Positions 48,713 through 61,148 of a DNA stretch of 64,000 nucleotides are shown here, in pieces (positions within the stretch are counted from its first letter, which is position 1; each line of letters starts with the position of its first letter). Made by a program: the position numbers and the translations under genes. The notes beneath the pieces are model-generated. The model did no database searches, was not told the origin of the DNA, and worked only from the letters and a program-made list of their open reading frames with translations. This DNA comes from Sphagnum compactum. Its lineage: Eukaryota; Bryophyta; Sphagnopsida; Sphagnales. The DNA lies in the NCBI GenBank assembly GCA_965153455.1, contig OZ234498.1, forward strand, positions 496,001 to 560,000, given 5' to 3'.

Positions 48713-49450
48713 TCCATTGATTGTTAGCCAGTGTTTTGCAGTTAGTGGTGGACCAGGCTATAGGCAAAGTTAGACATGCAGGCATTGCTGAAGGACTACA
48801 TGACCTAAGAAACTAGTACAGTAAGTGGACAGCCTATGCACGTGATACAGAACCCACTACTAACCCAAACTGCTCTGCTAGTGAAGTTGTTCTTTGTTTG
48901 CTAGGGCAAGGGCAAAAGCATACTAAAACAGAATGACTATCTTGTAGCAAACATTTGGAATTGATAATTAGAGCTTGGTTGAGATACATGCTGCTTTTCA
49001 TGCTAGACAGAAACTTCAAGTCTTGTCGCTTAGTTGAACATCGATCATTGCATTCAGTCAAGCGTAACACAGTGAGGGCATTCATGTCAATGTGGATCTA
49101 TCCACTAAAATATATATATATTGCCCATAGCCACTATTGTTCTTTGGTTGAAATCCATGTAGAATGTTATTTGTCTTGAACATATGCCAATATGCTTATA
49201 TGAATATTTGTCTTGAATATATGCCAACTGCTTAAATCTGATGCATTGAGAAAGGTTTGATTTACCCCTTGCTGCTCTGTTTGCTGCTAGGTTGCTTATG
49301 AGCAGCAGTATGAACTCCAAGATCAGGTACAATTTGTGAATGCTTGCATTAGAATTTATTCTGGCAAAAGTTGCTCTGCTTTCCTGGACTCCAAGTTTCT
49401 TGGCAGTAACTTTCAAACTCGAAAAACAAGTGGTTTGAGTACCAAATAGA

Positions 49451-49735
49451 ACTTGTGTAATTTTTAAAATTTGCATTGGCATCTGGCAGGAAGTGGGCCT
49501 TGTGTATGCATAGTGCACAATTGCATAGTTGACAAATGCATGACTTGTGGAATTTTAAAATTTGAATTGGTGTCTGGTGGGAGGTGGGCCTTGTGTATAC
49601 GAAGTACAAAGTTGACAAATGCATAACTTGTGGAGTTTTTAAATTTGTATTGGCGTCTGGTGGGAGGTGGGCCTTGTGTATACATAGTACACAGCGATTA
49701 TTCCAGAGTTGACAAATGGTAGAATTGCCAATCAA
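49451..49735. repeat. tandem repeat, 83-91-bp unit, three copies
   Basis: GTGGGCCTTGTGTAT recurs at 49493, 49584 and 49667, with CTTGTGGARTTTT upstream and GTTGACAAATGCAT downstream of each. Minus-strand frames with repeated CIHKAHLPPD phrases are artefacts of the array. Confidence 0.8.
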
Positions 49736-50466
49736 GTGGTGGTGATTTTGAAGACTGATGTATGTCTTCTCTCATGACCATTGTTTTGATCCATTTCTCC
49801 AGCTGTGTTCATGCACTGATTGTTAACATTGGGGAACACAGTAGGGAGTATTTTTCATTGCTGTAGGCACAGAAGGATAAACAAAATGTTTTGGGGAATG
49901 TTTTTTAGGACTCTACATCAGATGTGGCATTTTATAGTTACTTGCAAGAAAATGATTATGAAGGCCATCACTGTGGTTTAGAACCCTGTGGTTGGTCTTT
50001 TGATTCCAGAATGGTTACAAATCTTCTACCAGTGCCCTTTACGGACACATTTTGGGGGATTAAATATTTTCCTCAAAGTGGCTCTGGCTATTCTTTGGAC
50101 AATTTCTTGAAAGTGAACAAGATTTGGTCATGATTCTTGCTGGAGTGCGTGCCTGTGCAGAGGACATTTTTTAGTGCAAAATTTGGCCATTACAGTTTTA
50201 GGTAGGGGTTTTGTTTGTAGGACATCATATATGTGAAGTCCTAGAGAGAGTGGTTTGTTCCATACATAACCTTTCCATCTGGGTGACTCAACATTCATTG
50301 AACATCCCACAAGCAGTAATTGTTTCCCACCCATGGGCTTTACCCATTGTAAAGCAAGAGCTGTGAACCTAAACAGACATGATCTCTAAATAGACAAAGA
50401 TCATGAGGCAAACACTATGATGTACCTAAAAATATGAAGATCACAAGGTGTATGAGCGGAAGGGTT
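49736..50466. other. no gene confirmed
   Basis: A plus-strand frame at 49924-50133 has a protein-like look (FYSYLQENDYEGHHCGLE), but no family or flanking exon was recognised. Confidence 0.25.
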
Positions 50467-50552
50467 CTTATGCCTGCTCCTTAGGAGTGGGAGGGATCTT
50501 GCACCTACTTATAGGTGTAAGATCCTTCCCACTCCTAAGGAGTCGGCATAAG
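50467..50552. repeat. 86-nt hairpin with 41-bp arms
   Basis: The left arm (50467-50507), containing CTCCTTAGGAGTGGGAGGG, pairs with the right arm (50512-50552) at 37 of 41 positions around a 4-nt loop. A diverged relative with the same CTCCTTACAAGTGGGAGGG phrase lies near 52763, and both are preceded by AGATCACAAG. The pairing suggests a MITE-like inverted-repeat family or a microRNA-precursor-like fold. Confidence 0.6.
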
Positions 50553-51980
50553 ATTCAGGATATTACCAGATTTAAGGTGTCCTCCAATAAAATAGAAAAT
50601 TTCTGGGAGTCGTTTAGAAATCTACACTTTTTACTTATTCCCTATTTGTTAACTGCTGGAACATTCAAATGTCTAAAATTCTATGGGGTAGAAAGTATTG
50701 AAACCCTGTTTGAATGTATCACATTAAATGAGAACATGTGTCAGTTACCCATAGCCAGCTGAATGTTATCACCAACAATAGTGTAGGTGGAACACCATAA
50801 TCACTTGTTTTGAGAGTATTTTGGGAATGGCCTTTTAAGAACCGTAGCACATAAAACAACCTTCAACTTGCTCTTCATCAAGTCATCTTCCGAAGTCGTC
50901 ACACAAATGTAGGATTTTGCAGTAAATTATGAGTAATACCTTGTCAACAAATTTCACACATGTTCTCAATACACTCAATGGAAGCAAAATAAGGCTACAA
51001 CTTGGAAGGGGTCCTCCATTCATTATTTTACTGCATTGCAGTTCAAAATTACATGAGTATACATTCAGTATTGCCGATATTGTGTAAATTCACCAAATGT
51101 GCATTACATTCAACAATTGATAATTCATTGAATTGCTGCAATTTAACCCATTTGAATGTACCAACTAAAAACCTACACCCCATTAGTTGATTGTTTATTA
51201 AACAATTTTGCGGAATGATTACTGTACCCATACAATAGCCATGGAGTTGATTATACATTGCAAAATAATCAGGAACTTGATACTACATACACACCTAACA
51301 ATTCACTTCTTTTTTTTCCACAGAGTTTTGTTGGGCAGATATATTGATCTCACTTATTAGACAGGCAGTTCTATGTAGGCGTCATAACATTTCCACTCTG
51401 TGTAAAGGTAAGTGTACTGTATATGTAGGGCCACCTTACAAATGACAATCTGGATAAAGATGAAGGAAAATGATCCACACTATCTTCGTTCACATTTATC
51501 ATTTGCCCTACATTTACCTTATTGACATATTGTAGTACCTTTTCAGGTTTGGCATAAATTATTATTTTTTAAAATGTCGAAATTTTAGAAAATTAAGATC
51601 CCTTTCTGCTAATTTTTTTTTAAAATATTGTTTATTGAAGCAAACTTTTTATAGGATTCTTGAGTTATTTTTAAAAAATCTCCTTTGTCCCTCAACACTC
51701 CTAAAGAGCTTTGTTCGGTGCCTTTCATGGGATTGACAATGCAATCTTGCAAAAAGTTGTGTTGTTTTGCTACAAGATTTGAAAAAATAATAATTTTGAC
51801 TTTGTATATGTAATAAATGTAAAAAACAAACCCTGCTTTCCAGTGCCTAATGGTATGCCAATGGTTTTTGCAAGGGAGAATTTGGAATCAAAACTTGTGT
51901 TGTGAAACAAAACTTTTGCATATAACATTGGTGATGAATCACATGTGAATATTTTTTAATGTAATGAAATTTTGTCAAAC
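50553..51980. other. AT-rich intergenic sequence
   Basis: No exon, RNA gene or terminal repeat was recognised in this 1.4-kb stretch. Confidence 0.3.
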
Positions 51981-52539
51981 AATAGGTAACTACTTTCCAA
52001 ACAAGACCGACTGGTAGAATTTCATCCTGTCGGATGGATGAAAAACTGTCGGCCTCTTCTTAGTTTAGATCCTTGGGGGGCGATGATGGTTGCAAGACCG
52101 ATCGACATAATTGCATCCCTTTTGGATGGATGAAAAAGAACCAGCCTCTTCGAAGTTTGGCTTCATGGGAGGGCGGGGGACGATGCTGGTTGCAAGATCG
52201 ACGGGCATGTGATTTCATCCTTTTGGATGGATGAAAAATTGCCGGTATCTCCGATTCCCCACGGGCGGGGGTGGGTGTGTGGGGGCGACGACGATGGCGA
52301 GGATGGTGGTCGCTGCTGCAACCAGCATCGTCACCATCGTCCCCCGCCCTCCCATGAAGCCAAACTTCGAAGAGGCCGGTTCTTTTTCATCCATCCAAAA
52401 GGGATGCAATTATGTCGATCGGTCTTGCAACCATCATTGCCCCCCAAGGATCTAGACTAAGAAGAGGCCGACAGTTTTTCATCCATCCGACAGGATGAAA
52501 TTCTACCAGTCAGTCTTGTTTGGAAAGTAGTTACCTATT
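51981..52539. mobile_element. foldback element with arms over 200 bp built of repeated modules
   Basis: The left arm (51981-52194), starting AATAGGTAACTACTTTCC, is mirrored by the right arm (52317-52539), ending GGAAAGTAGTTACCTATT. I count only four substitutions and one 9-nt length difference. A 122-nt GC-rich loop lies between. The left arm and loop consist of modules starting at 52021, 52111 and 52213, each carrying GGATGGATGAAAAA followed by GCC-rich and GGTTGCAAGA segments. No clear target duplication was found and there is no transposase. Tandem modules within long inverted arms are typical of foldback (FB-like) elements. Confidence 0.75.
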
Positions 52540-52739
52540 AGTCGGCGCAAATGGCACCATTCATAAAATGTGGGAATGCATATAAATCAGAGGATGAACG
52601 TCTGTGCATACCTGATATACCCTCTTTCAACAGCCTCAACAAAAAAACCCCAAGCAAACCATAAGATATAGAGACCTGCGGGAATAAATTACCATCCCAC
52701 AACATGAACCTAATCATATACACAGATCACAAGATTTTA

Positions 52740-52930
52740 GGAGAAAGAGAGAGTTCTTTTAAGTCTACTCCTTACAAGTGGGAGGGATTTTACTTCTTTT
52801 AAGAAAGCATCTTACAGCCGAAAGGAGGGATCATATGCGTACTAAGGATGTAAAATCCTTGTCACTCCTACAGAGTAAGTGCAAGATCCCTCCTCTTTTC
52901 TAAGTGGGATATTCATGGAGATAAGGTGCC
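52740..52930. repeat. diverged hairpin repeat related to 50467-50552
   Basis: AGATCACAAG, then CTACTCCTTACAAGTGGGAGGG and, downstream, a partly inverted GTAAAATCCTTGTCACTCCTA segment and AAGGTGCCCTCCAA parallel the 50.4-50.6 kb element. The arms are longer and interrupted, so it is an older copy. Confidence 0.5.
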
Positions 52931-54128
52931 CTCCAAATACACTAGATGATTCCTTAAAGTGCTTTATGCATATAGACCTGGCCAAGCAACCTTGAGCTAA
53001 CTAAACCACAGAGGTAGACCCGGCCGGGCAAGCACTAAACAGCTGCAGCAATCGAATTGAATTAAATGCAACTGGGTTTTAAGACCCCGAAAAAGCCCTT
53101 AAAAAGTGGCATAATCAATGACCGAGCAGTGAGACATAGTCTTGGGGTATTATTATCATGATCAAGTTGCACACCAAGAGGCCGTCCTTTCTTATTATTA
53201 TTATTATCGTTGTTGCTATCACGGGACTTGGGAATGGGGACAAATTGCATGGGGAGCGAAGTGTTCCTATTTTGCCATTCCAACGACCGCCTAGATTCGG
53301 CGTCAGCGCGCCAAGCGGCTTGCACGAGCGATGAACGAAACGAAAGGGAAGGGAAGGGAAAGGGACGGGAGGGACACAAGACAGGGAGTTCCGTGTGTAT
53401 TAATAGCGTTCGGATTAGTGTGCAATTTTCGTCGTCACTTCGCTCAGTCCACCTGGAATTTTTTCGTTTTATTTCGCAGTCGGATTCGTGTTGGGGATGT
53501 GCTTCCAGTTGGTCTCTATTGTTGGCTAAGAAGCAATGGAATCGTGGGCGTCTTTAACGGACGCTGATCATTTTCTATTCTCTCGTGAGTATGTTCTTCG
53601 GTACACAGTACACACAAAAAAGAATAACTTAGTAGTTTATTCTCAGCAGCAGCTCGCTCTGAGAGCAAGACTTTTAAACTTTTTCGCTGGTTGATGGTTG
53701 CAGGAATCCCGACGGCATAATTTTTTTCATTTGTCTAGTTCAGTTGCGGGACTGATGCGATTTCATCTCTTTGCGGATGTTGTGATCTCCATGGCTAGAC
53801 ACTCAGTGGTAGCGGAGTAACCAATGTTACTGTTTGACGTGATAAGAACGATGAGCTCCTTTCGTTGCGTTCTGATGTAATTTCACATGCAGACGTCGGG
53901 TACATGTTGTTGCAGCTTGATCGCATCATGAGACATTTCCTCTTGAACGGAGATCAGACTGTCTATTAAGCATCGGCAAGTGGCCCAATTAGCGGGGGAT
54001 AGATATTGAAGACAGGAAAATTGTCGAGCTGATGATCATGCCGTACTCATTGCTCGAGTCGAGGCCTGAGTTACGGTGAGAGGATTGCAAGATATTATGC
54101 TCATGTCGTCGAGCAGGAAAAATCGCCG
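52931..54128. other. upstream region of the WAK-like kinase, GC-richer
   Basis: This 1.2-kb stretch contains a (TTA)n microsatellite near 53190, a purine-rich GGGAAGGGAA run near 53350, and pyrimidine-rich sequence near 53460-53530. Overlapping frames on both strands (53062-53379 minus, 53210-53557 plus) are not convincing as proteins. Its base composition and position suggest promoter and 5' leader of the kinase gene. Confidence 0.35.
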
Positions 54129-56882
54129 TTGAAATTCATCACCATCTTGAGTATCATCATGTTGGGTGAAGGAGGACATATTTGCAAGCGAGAAGGGAGT
54201 TGCGTGCTGCTGCTGCTGGGGCGATTATGGGTTCCAGGCATGCTTCTGGCAGGGTTGTTCTGGGGAGTCGTCATGCATGAAGCAGCAGCGCCTACAGGTT
54301 GTCCCAGTTGCGGGAATATGAGCGTGCCTTATCCTTTGTCCACGAGTGCGGTAGGAGCGTGCGGCAGACCAGAGTACCGATTGAATTGTACCGCTGCTCA
54401 GCAACTAGAGCTAGTGACGACGACCGGTTCTTATCCTATTCTCAGCATTGATGCAGCGTCGAGACTGATTGTGGTTGCTCCGCCAGAGTTAACAGGGTCC
54501 TCTTGTGTGACACCGGACCTTGTCAATGGGGGATTCGAACTGGACCCGAACCTTGATTTCAATCTCTCCTCCAGTAATACAATCATGCTTCTCAATTGCA
54601 CCTCGGTTATGCTACAATCTCCTTTGAATTGCAGCGCCACTAGTCCCTGCAGGCAATTTGCTGAAACTGCTGCAGCAGCTAACGGTTGTGGCACTGACCT
54701 CTGTTGTTCATTTGAATCTGGCCCAACTACTGCATACAAAATCCCTCTGAGCAGCCAAGAATGTTCAGCATACACAAGTGTGATAGACTTGGACCCAATG
54801 CTACCACCAAGCGAGTGGAGCTATGGCATTGAAATCCAATGGCAGGTTCCTCTGGAACCATCTTGTAGAACTACAAGTGATTGTGAGACGAATTCTACAT
54901 GTGTGCCAGATCCTGCAACCAACACACTCAAGTGCCTTTGCAATTCTGCTTATCACTGGGACAGTGTCAATGGCTACTGTGTTTTAAGTACGTGATGATA
55001 TACTCATTCTCTCATGTTCACAGCAATTTCACAATTCTGATCAAGGCGCAACACCTCTTCTTCTTCTAGGTTTTAGACTCACAAGACATCATCTCTGCAG
55101 ATTTTAGCAGGCCTCTCTATGTGTCTCATCTCTTAAAGTCTTTCAAGGGAGCTTTCCATGCAATTTTGCCTCATATACATATATGGGTTGGTGGTGCTCC
55201 AGGTATACCTGAATGCGGACCACTGTCACAGGATGGAGGTTGTGCTAAACACTCCAATCTTACAGCTCTCGTGGCAGGTATAGCCTTTCTGAAATTTCCT
55301 TCAATCTATAGTGAATCCCTTGATATTCCTGTTGTTGCAATTGTGCTACATAATGAGCTCAATTTCCAAGTTCCAATTCACTTGCTCCCACTTCTCATAA
55401 TAACAAATTTAGAACCAAACATAGTTTTCTCCTCCCCATTCTGCACTTATTCACCACCAAGTTTTGCTAGAGGAAATTTGAGCTTCTCAGAGGTGTTTAA
55501 AGGAGTTGGAATGCATACATATAATTGTAGCTGATGATGGGTTGAAGTGGTCAACTTCACTGGCAAATGGTTTTAGTCTGCACTTGTGGTTTTGCAAAGA
55601 AGATTAGTAGGCAAATGCAAGTTGTGAACCTTCTAAACATCTAGAATTGTTGGTCTCTCTATTGGCAGGCCTCACTTGCGGTGTAACAGCTTTGCTACTA
55701 GGATATGCTGTGCTGACATGGATTTTCCGAAGGAAAAGACAGCAGAAACTTGCAGAATTGATGAGATTCAAGGAGTTTTCAAGCAGGCTCTCTCATGTCA
55801 GCGGTGGTGGAAAGTATCCAAGGGTGTTTACAACCAAGGAAATGAGGAAAGCCACTAATGGTTTCTCAAAAGACAGAGTGTTGGGAAGTGGAGGGTTTGG
55901 GGAAGTGTACAAGGGAATTATAGATGGCACTGTGATTGCCGTAAAGAGCGCAAAGTTGGGGAATCTGAAGGGGATAAACCAAGTGATAAATGAAGTGTGC
56001 ATACTATCACAAGTCAACCACCGAAATCTAGTAAGGTTGCTTGGCTGTTGTGTTGACCTGAAGCAGCCACTTTTGATCTATGAATATGTACCTAATGGCA
56101 ATCTCTTTGAGCACTTGCACAAATTACGAGGTGTCTTTCTAGACTGGAAAACACGTCTTCAGATTGCTCTACAGACAGCAGAAGGATTGGCGTACCTGCA
56201 CTTTGCGGCATACCCCTCTATCTATCATCGGGACATCAAGTCTAGCAACATCTTGCTTGATAATCTTCTGAATGCCAGGGTCTCAGACTTTGGGCTGTCC
56301 ACATTAGCCTCCCCAGATTTGAGTCACATTTCAACAACTGTACAAGGCACTTTAGGTTACCTTGATCCAAGTTACTACCGCAACTTTCAGTTGACTGATA
56401 AGAGTGACGTCTATAGCTTTGGAGTTGTTTTGCTTGAGCTTGTTTCCTCCCAGAGAGCCATTGATTTTTCTCGGGAGCAGGACGATGTCAATCTTGCCAT
56501 CTATGCCAAAACCAAATCTGAAAAGGGAAAGCTGCTGGAGCTCATCGATCCAGAGCTCATTGCAACAGCTGCACCCAAGATTGTTGACACCATGATTGGA
56601 GTTACTCTGTTGGCACTAAATTGCTTGGAAGATAACAGAGTAAACAGGCCAACTATGAAAGAGGTTGTTGAAGAGCTCCTGTTCATAATCTCAGTTGAGG
56701 AAACCGAGTCTGATGCAATCCCCAAGGCAGTCATCACTAGGAGTGGTGATGGAGATGAAGATGAAGATCCAGAAGAACCCAGTGGTCATGCTGTTGAGGA
56801 TCCAGAAGAAACCACTGCTGAGGAGGCACCATTCAGCTGTGACTCAACAATATTGGAGCAGCTTAGTGACCAGTGTCTGTAA
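54129..56882 (+). CDS. WAKL: wall-associated receptor kinase-like protein (WAKL15/20 type), three exons
   Basis: Exons 54129-54987, 55203-55277 and 55669-56882 join in phase 1 at both introns (donors GTACGT and GTATAG; acceptors CTCCAG and TTGGCAG) to give 715 aa. The order is: signal peptide (core MLLAGLFWGVV, about residues 38-47); cysteine-rich GUB_WAK pectin-binding-like domain starting CPSCGNMSVPYPLS; WAK-associated C-terminal region; EGF-like stretch (about 252-300); transmembrane helix (about 308-330); and kinase domain. The kinase has GSGGFGEVYKG, Lys404 (IAVK), an RD-type YHRDIKSSNILL (Asp500), DFG (Asp518) and GTLGYLDPSYY, so it should be active. The tail after about residue 655 is acidic. 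WAKL proteins sense cell-wall pectin or wall damage at the plasma membrane. The first Met gives a long pre-signal segment; Met11 or Met38 may be the real start. The middle exon codes the juxtamembrane linker. Confidence 0.93.
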
Positions 56883-57571
56883 ACATACTTCTCTGTACAG
56901 AAAGTGTTCACAAACATACCTTTTTGTTGCCTTTTTTCAAAAGTGGATTCTGTGACTATCTTCTTTCTTTTTCTTTGCACCCACATGTGCTTCATCTCTC
57001 CAAGAGACTCTTTCACTCTCCATCTGCAGCTTAATTAAATGGCCATTACAGAACATATCACATACATCAAGAAGCATCTGCTTAATACCTACAACATCAC
57101 AGTACAACATGCTGATCAACACCATCTAGCTCACAACAAAAGATGTTTTCAAAGTGGGAACATGTATTTGCGAATCAAAAGGCCCCAATCCACAATACAA
57201 TCATTTTCCCCTGTTCACAAATGTCCTACTCCAGGATACTGGCTATATTAACAGAATGTTTTGTGCTTCAAGATACTTCAGCCACACTGCCACTCAGACC
57301 CCCCTAAATGAAATGTCAGAATCAAATCGTAATGAAGGCTAAGCGACCAATGGTGACAACATACCACCAGATTATATGTACAGAAGAACTGATTTGAAAA
57401 TTTCCTTACAGTTGTAATTCTGATGTTACGTTTTTCAGATTGCAAACTCAAACCTACAAACAGTGAAGCTGAACCTGGTTCCGTAAATGTGAAACCCAAT
57501 TGCAGCCAACTGTTTCACTGAATGGCTAATACTCCAATCCTTTTGCTACAGGAAACTCCTTTTTGAATTTC
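56883..57571. other. convergent 3' flanks of the WAKL and legumain genes
   Basis: About 690 bp separate the two stop codons. No exon is recognised. The stretch presumably holds both 3' UTRs and polyadenylation sites, so the transcripts may overlap. Confidence 0.4.
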
Positions 57572-60500
57572 CTAAGCACTAAATCCTGTTTTAACAGGGT
57601 GCCACACCTCTGATCCAAATGCACTTAAGGCACAAGCCTCAGCTGAAGTCGTTGCCATTTTCTTTGCATCAATACCAGCGTTGCAGATGTTGGCAAAAGC
57701 TCGCATGTGCTTCATGCCATACTGTGTCAATTCTCCACAGCTTGACTCAAATGCACGAACCTGCATCGACCAAACAAGCCACTAGGCTGTTTAATGAGAA
57801 CACTAGTCTAATAACTTGAAAACAACTCAGTAGTTAACAAATGATTCAGGTGAAGTAAAACCAGAAAAAATTGAAGTAACCAGGATGCAATAATTGTGAA
57901 ATCTGATCTTGATGTGTCTGATTACCATGTTTTTAAGGCAGTCCCAGTCATCCACTGCAACTTGGCCACGAGGACGCACTGCACTCAGTCTCGAAGGGCC
58001 ATTTTCGGAGCCGAAGAGAAGCTTGCCGATAAGATCCATGCTCTTATCAAGATGCATACGGTGGTTAATAGTTCTCACCAAATCCATCCCTGCCTCTGCC
58101 TTCCGTGTGGACCCTTCCCTTGCTTTCCAGTACTGCATCCATTTCCAGACCTTCTTTCACACAGAGCAGACAATCTGGTTCTTGCCTACTTTCAAAACCT
58201 AGCCAAGACAAAGAAGTTTCTTGATTTCACAGAACCTACACATGCACAAGTCCTCATTATGCAACTAAGGTCACAGATGCTCCAGCATGTTGAACCTGCA
58301 TGTTCATAAAACCATTGGATAGACTCCTCCCTCAAGGAAAACCTCAGATGAGATGACATGAACATTGAAAAGAACATGCTTCTGGTGTTAACAGACACGG
58401 GGAATGTGTTGAAGCAAGAGACCTTGTGCCACAAATAATGAAGGTCCCCATCCCGTTGGTTTACAACCACCTCTGGAGCCCTGGTCTCCAAAGTGTTGGT
58501 CCTGCCACTTTCTGGTATCATTGGATCAGTAGCATCTTCAGTAGCAGGGTCAAAGCCAAGATAAAGTTCAAGTGGCTCAGCAGTCATGTGAACATCACCA
58601 TATTGCATCACATGTGAGCCTGCCTTATATGTGTTGTGGTTCGAGGTTCTTGACTTCACCTGCATACATCAAAGTTGGTCAGTTAATCAGTTCAGGCTCC
58701 AACTTTAGTTAGACTTTTGAAATCACAGATCAAAGGTTTGAGTATCACAACACTGAATTCTGGCAACTTCTGATGGAACTCCTAACCTGTAATATCACAA
58801 TTTACATTGTCCATGACAAGACACTTCACTTTCTTGAAAATACTGCAAAGCCACTGAGTGCAGGAGAGCACTTACTATCAGATACTGGTCCCTCAGTGTT
58901 TCTTTCTTCAAGTTCTGAATCTCACTGCCACCAAGAACATGGGTCAAGTACTTATCAGTATACCAACAGAGACCATTTTGGCATGTTTTGTCCATACCCT
59001 CCAATCCACAAAAAAGATTAGCACAAATAGAAAGAACACACCAGATTATTTCAGTCCATACAAGCTAGCACCTGTTGGATTCTTGTACATCCTTTGAAAA
59101 ATGTGTACCCAAACAGTAGTCTAACAACAAATGAGCAGGATTAGTAACTGGAGAGGCTGCAAAGGAAACTTCCATCAATAATAGATTGAGCCTCCCAGAT
59201 TTGTACTGTCATGTATTCCAAAAGAACCAGGGGAGGAAAATGTCAAAAGAGAAATGCAAAAGAACAATAGCAGATTGCATAAAGGAATACAGCAAGAGAT
59301 AACTATGAAGTAAGGAAAAAATTGGTTTAATGAAAATACTACTTACGCATCTTCCATCCATGCCACACTGTAAAGATCACCTAAGCATGTGTCATATTCA
59401 AAGGGTGCTGATGGAACCATGCCTGGGCAATATGTTGCCCAGCTACTCTCTTCAGCATTCGAAGCAGTGGTGACATATATGTTCATGTCCTCCAGCGATA
59501 GTCCCTCAAACATACTCCCACTCTCACATGCCTCTAAGTATATAACCTGAACATCAATGTATTCCAGTAAGAGTCTGCCTTCTGTGTTTGATTGAGAGAA
59601 CATTTGCAAATGCCAAAGGACAATCTTTGAAGAACTGATTCAAAAGACAGGAACCATCTTCTGAAGTCAGGGAGGAGGGGAATAAAATGAGCCCTTCTAA
59701 AAGGAACTGTCAGACAGGTTCCAATACAATAGTGCCCCCATTATGAAGGTGGCTTTTTTAAGGATTTGAACAAAATGTGAAGCGTAAGACTCCCTGATGA
59801 AGACAATCTCAATAACCACCTTTCTGACAGCTCTTTCACACAAAATTTTCAATGACTTTCCTGATCTCATTACAGGATACCTGTCTCTCAGAGGAAAGAA
59901 CATATATACAAAGACCAAATATTCACAGAAGATCTAAGAGTGAATGAATATTTGGGAAATGTCCCAAGATAGGTTGTTTAATCACCACCACATTTTCATT
60001 ACAAAATCTGAAGAGTGCACACAAACAATTGGTGATAGTCTCTCCTGGATGGGGTTGTTTACTCACCACATTTTCCAAGCAAAGGATGACTTTCATTGCA
60101 TATGGTTGTAAAATGGTGCAAAAAAGAAAGGACAAGGAATTACCATTTCTTTGAATGTGCCAGCTGCATGCTTTTTCTTTAAAGCCTCTAAGAAATCACC
60201 TGCATACAGATGTGGTGTTGTAGGCATGCCTGTTTCAAAAAGACAATATGTCAAAACTGCTTCAACCACATTAGCCCAATCCCATTAGACATACTTGCAA
60301 ACCATGCAACCCAAATCAGATATCGGATTACTAGCTCATAGGCAACCAATTGGAACAGCAAGATGGAATAGATCCAAAGTGAAGTCTTCGATTCGAATCA
60401 CACCAAGAACACCAACGCCTCCATGGTCAGAGTAGTAAATGAAGATGTGGTCCTCTGGGCCACTGTTCACCACCTTTCCACTGCCTCCTTTTATTGCCTC

Positions 60501-61148
60501 CTTTTCTCCCAATAGTGCAGCAATAAAATTACTCATGGTCACATTTCTTCCTGTATAATCCTGAACACAGCAAATAGGCACCAAGCTTCAAACCCTGCTG
60601 CTATAGAGTGCAATACAACCATTGACTGGACTATATACAAAAATCAAGCAAGGACCTGCAGTGAAGTGTTGATTTCTATAATTTGTTTGCAGGCCATACC
60701 AACCTTGGGGACTCCATGATAGACATTTGGTCCATGAGGATGGTTGATAATGGTGCCAGGGTGAGGATTGTCAGGGTGGTGCGCAATATCGTCATATAGA
60801 AACGTAATTATGTTCTCCTCTTTCATCCCACCCTTCTTCAAAACTTGGTATGCATGACACACATCAGCCTGCATTAACATAACCACAATTATATTTCCCA
60901 GATGTGGATTCATGTAGGGCAATTGCACAAATCCAAAAAGCATACAGTCCCAAAAATGCAAACAGGAAATCTACCTGATGGCGGTAGTTGCCATAGCCAT
61001 ATGATCCTGCAACCAGAATGGCCCATCGCACTCCTTCCTCCTTTCCAGACAGTTTACTTTCCTTCTCTGTTGGCATCAAAATACCACCATCCCATCCTTG
61101 TGCAAGTCCAGAGAGCACCAGCAGGGCCGTCAGGAGCAAAAGGGCCAT
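57572..61148 (-). CDS. VPE: legumain / vacuolar processing enzyme (asparaginyl endopeptidase, C13), nine exons
   Basis: Nine exons join in frame to 487 aa: 60975-61148, 60704-60868, 60404-60560, 60144-60229, 59347-59546, 58876-58924, 58423-58659, 57926-58132 and 57572-57760. All eight introns are GT-AG and nine exons is the usual plant VPE number. Residues 1-18 are a signal peptide ([18 protein letters not shown]). The catalytic His159 lies in [10 protein letters not shown] and Cys201 in [10 protein letters not shown], 42 residues apart as in Arabidopsis VPEs. Also present are [21 protein letters not shown] and the C-terminal prodomain ending [17 protein letters not shown]...GFSA. The enzyme matures autocatalytically in the acidic vacuole and cleaves or ligates after Asn, acting in storage-protein processing and programmed cell death. 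The usual proline-rich loop (PPPPPEY) is replaced by PSAPFEY, which may alter the substrate site. No defect was seen. Confidence 0.96.

Noticed and set aside
53062-53557. Overlapping ORFs of 105 (minus) and 115 (plus) codons upstream of the WAKL gene
   Set aside because: They mirror each other over a microsatellite and purine run, with no recognised motif; more likely promoter and leader sequence.
55121-55534. 137-codon ORF between WAKL exons
   Set aside because: It is read-through of intron 1, exon 2 and intron 2 of the WAKL gene.
58192-58665. 157-codon minus-strand ORF taken as a gene
   Set aside because: It is legumain exon 7 plus read-through into the intron.
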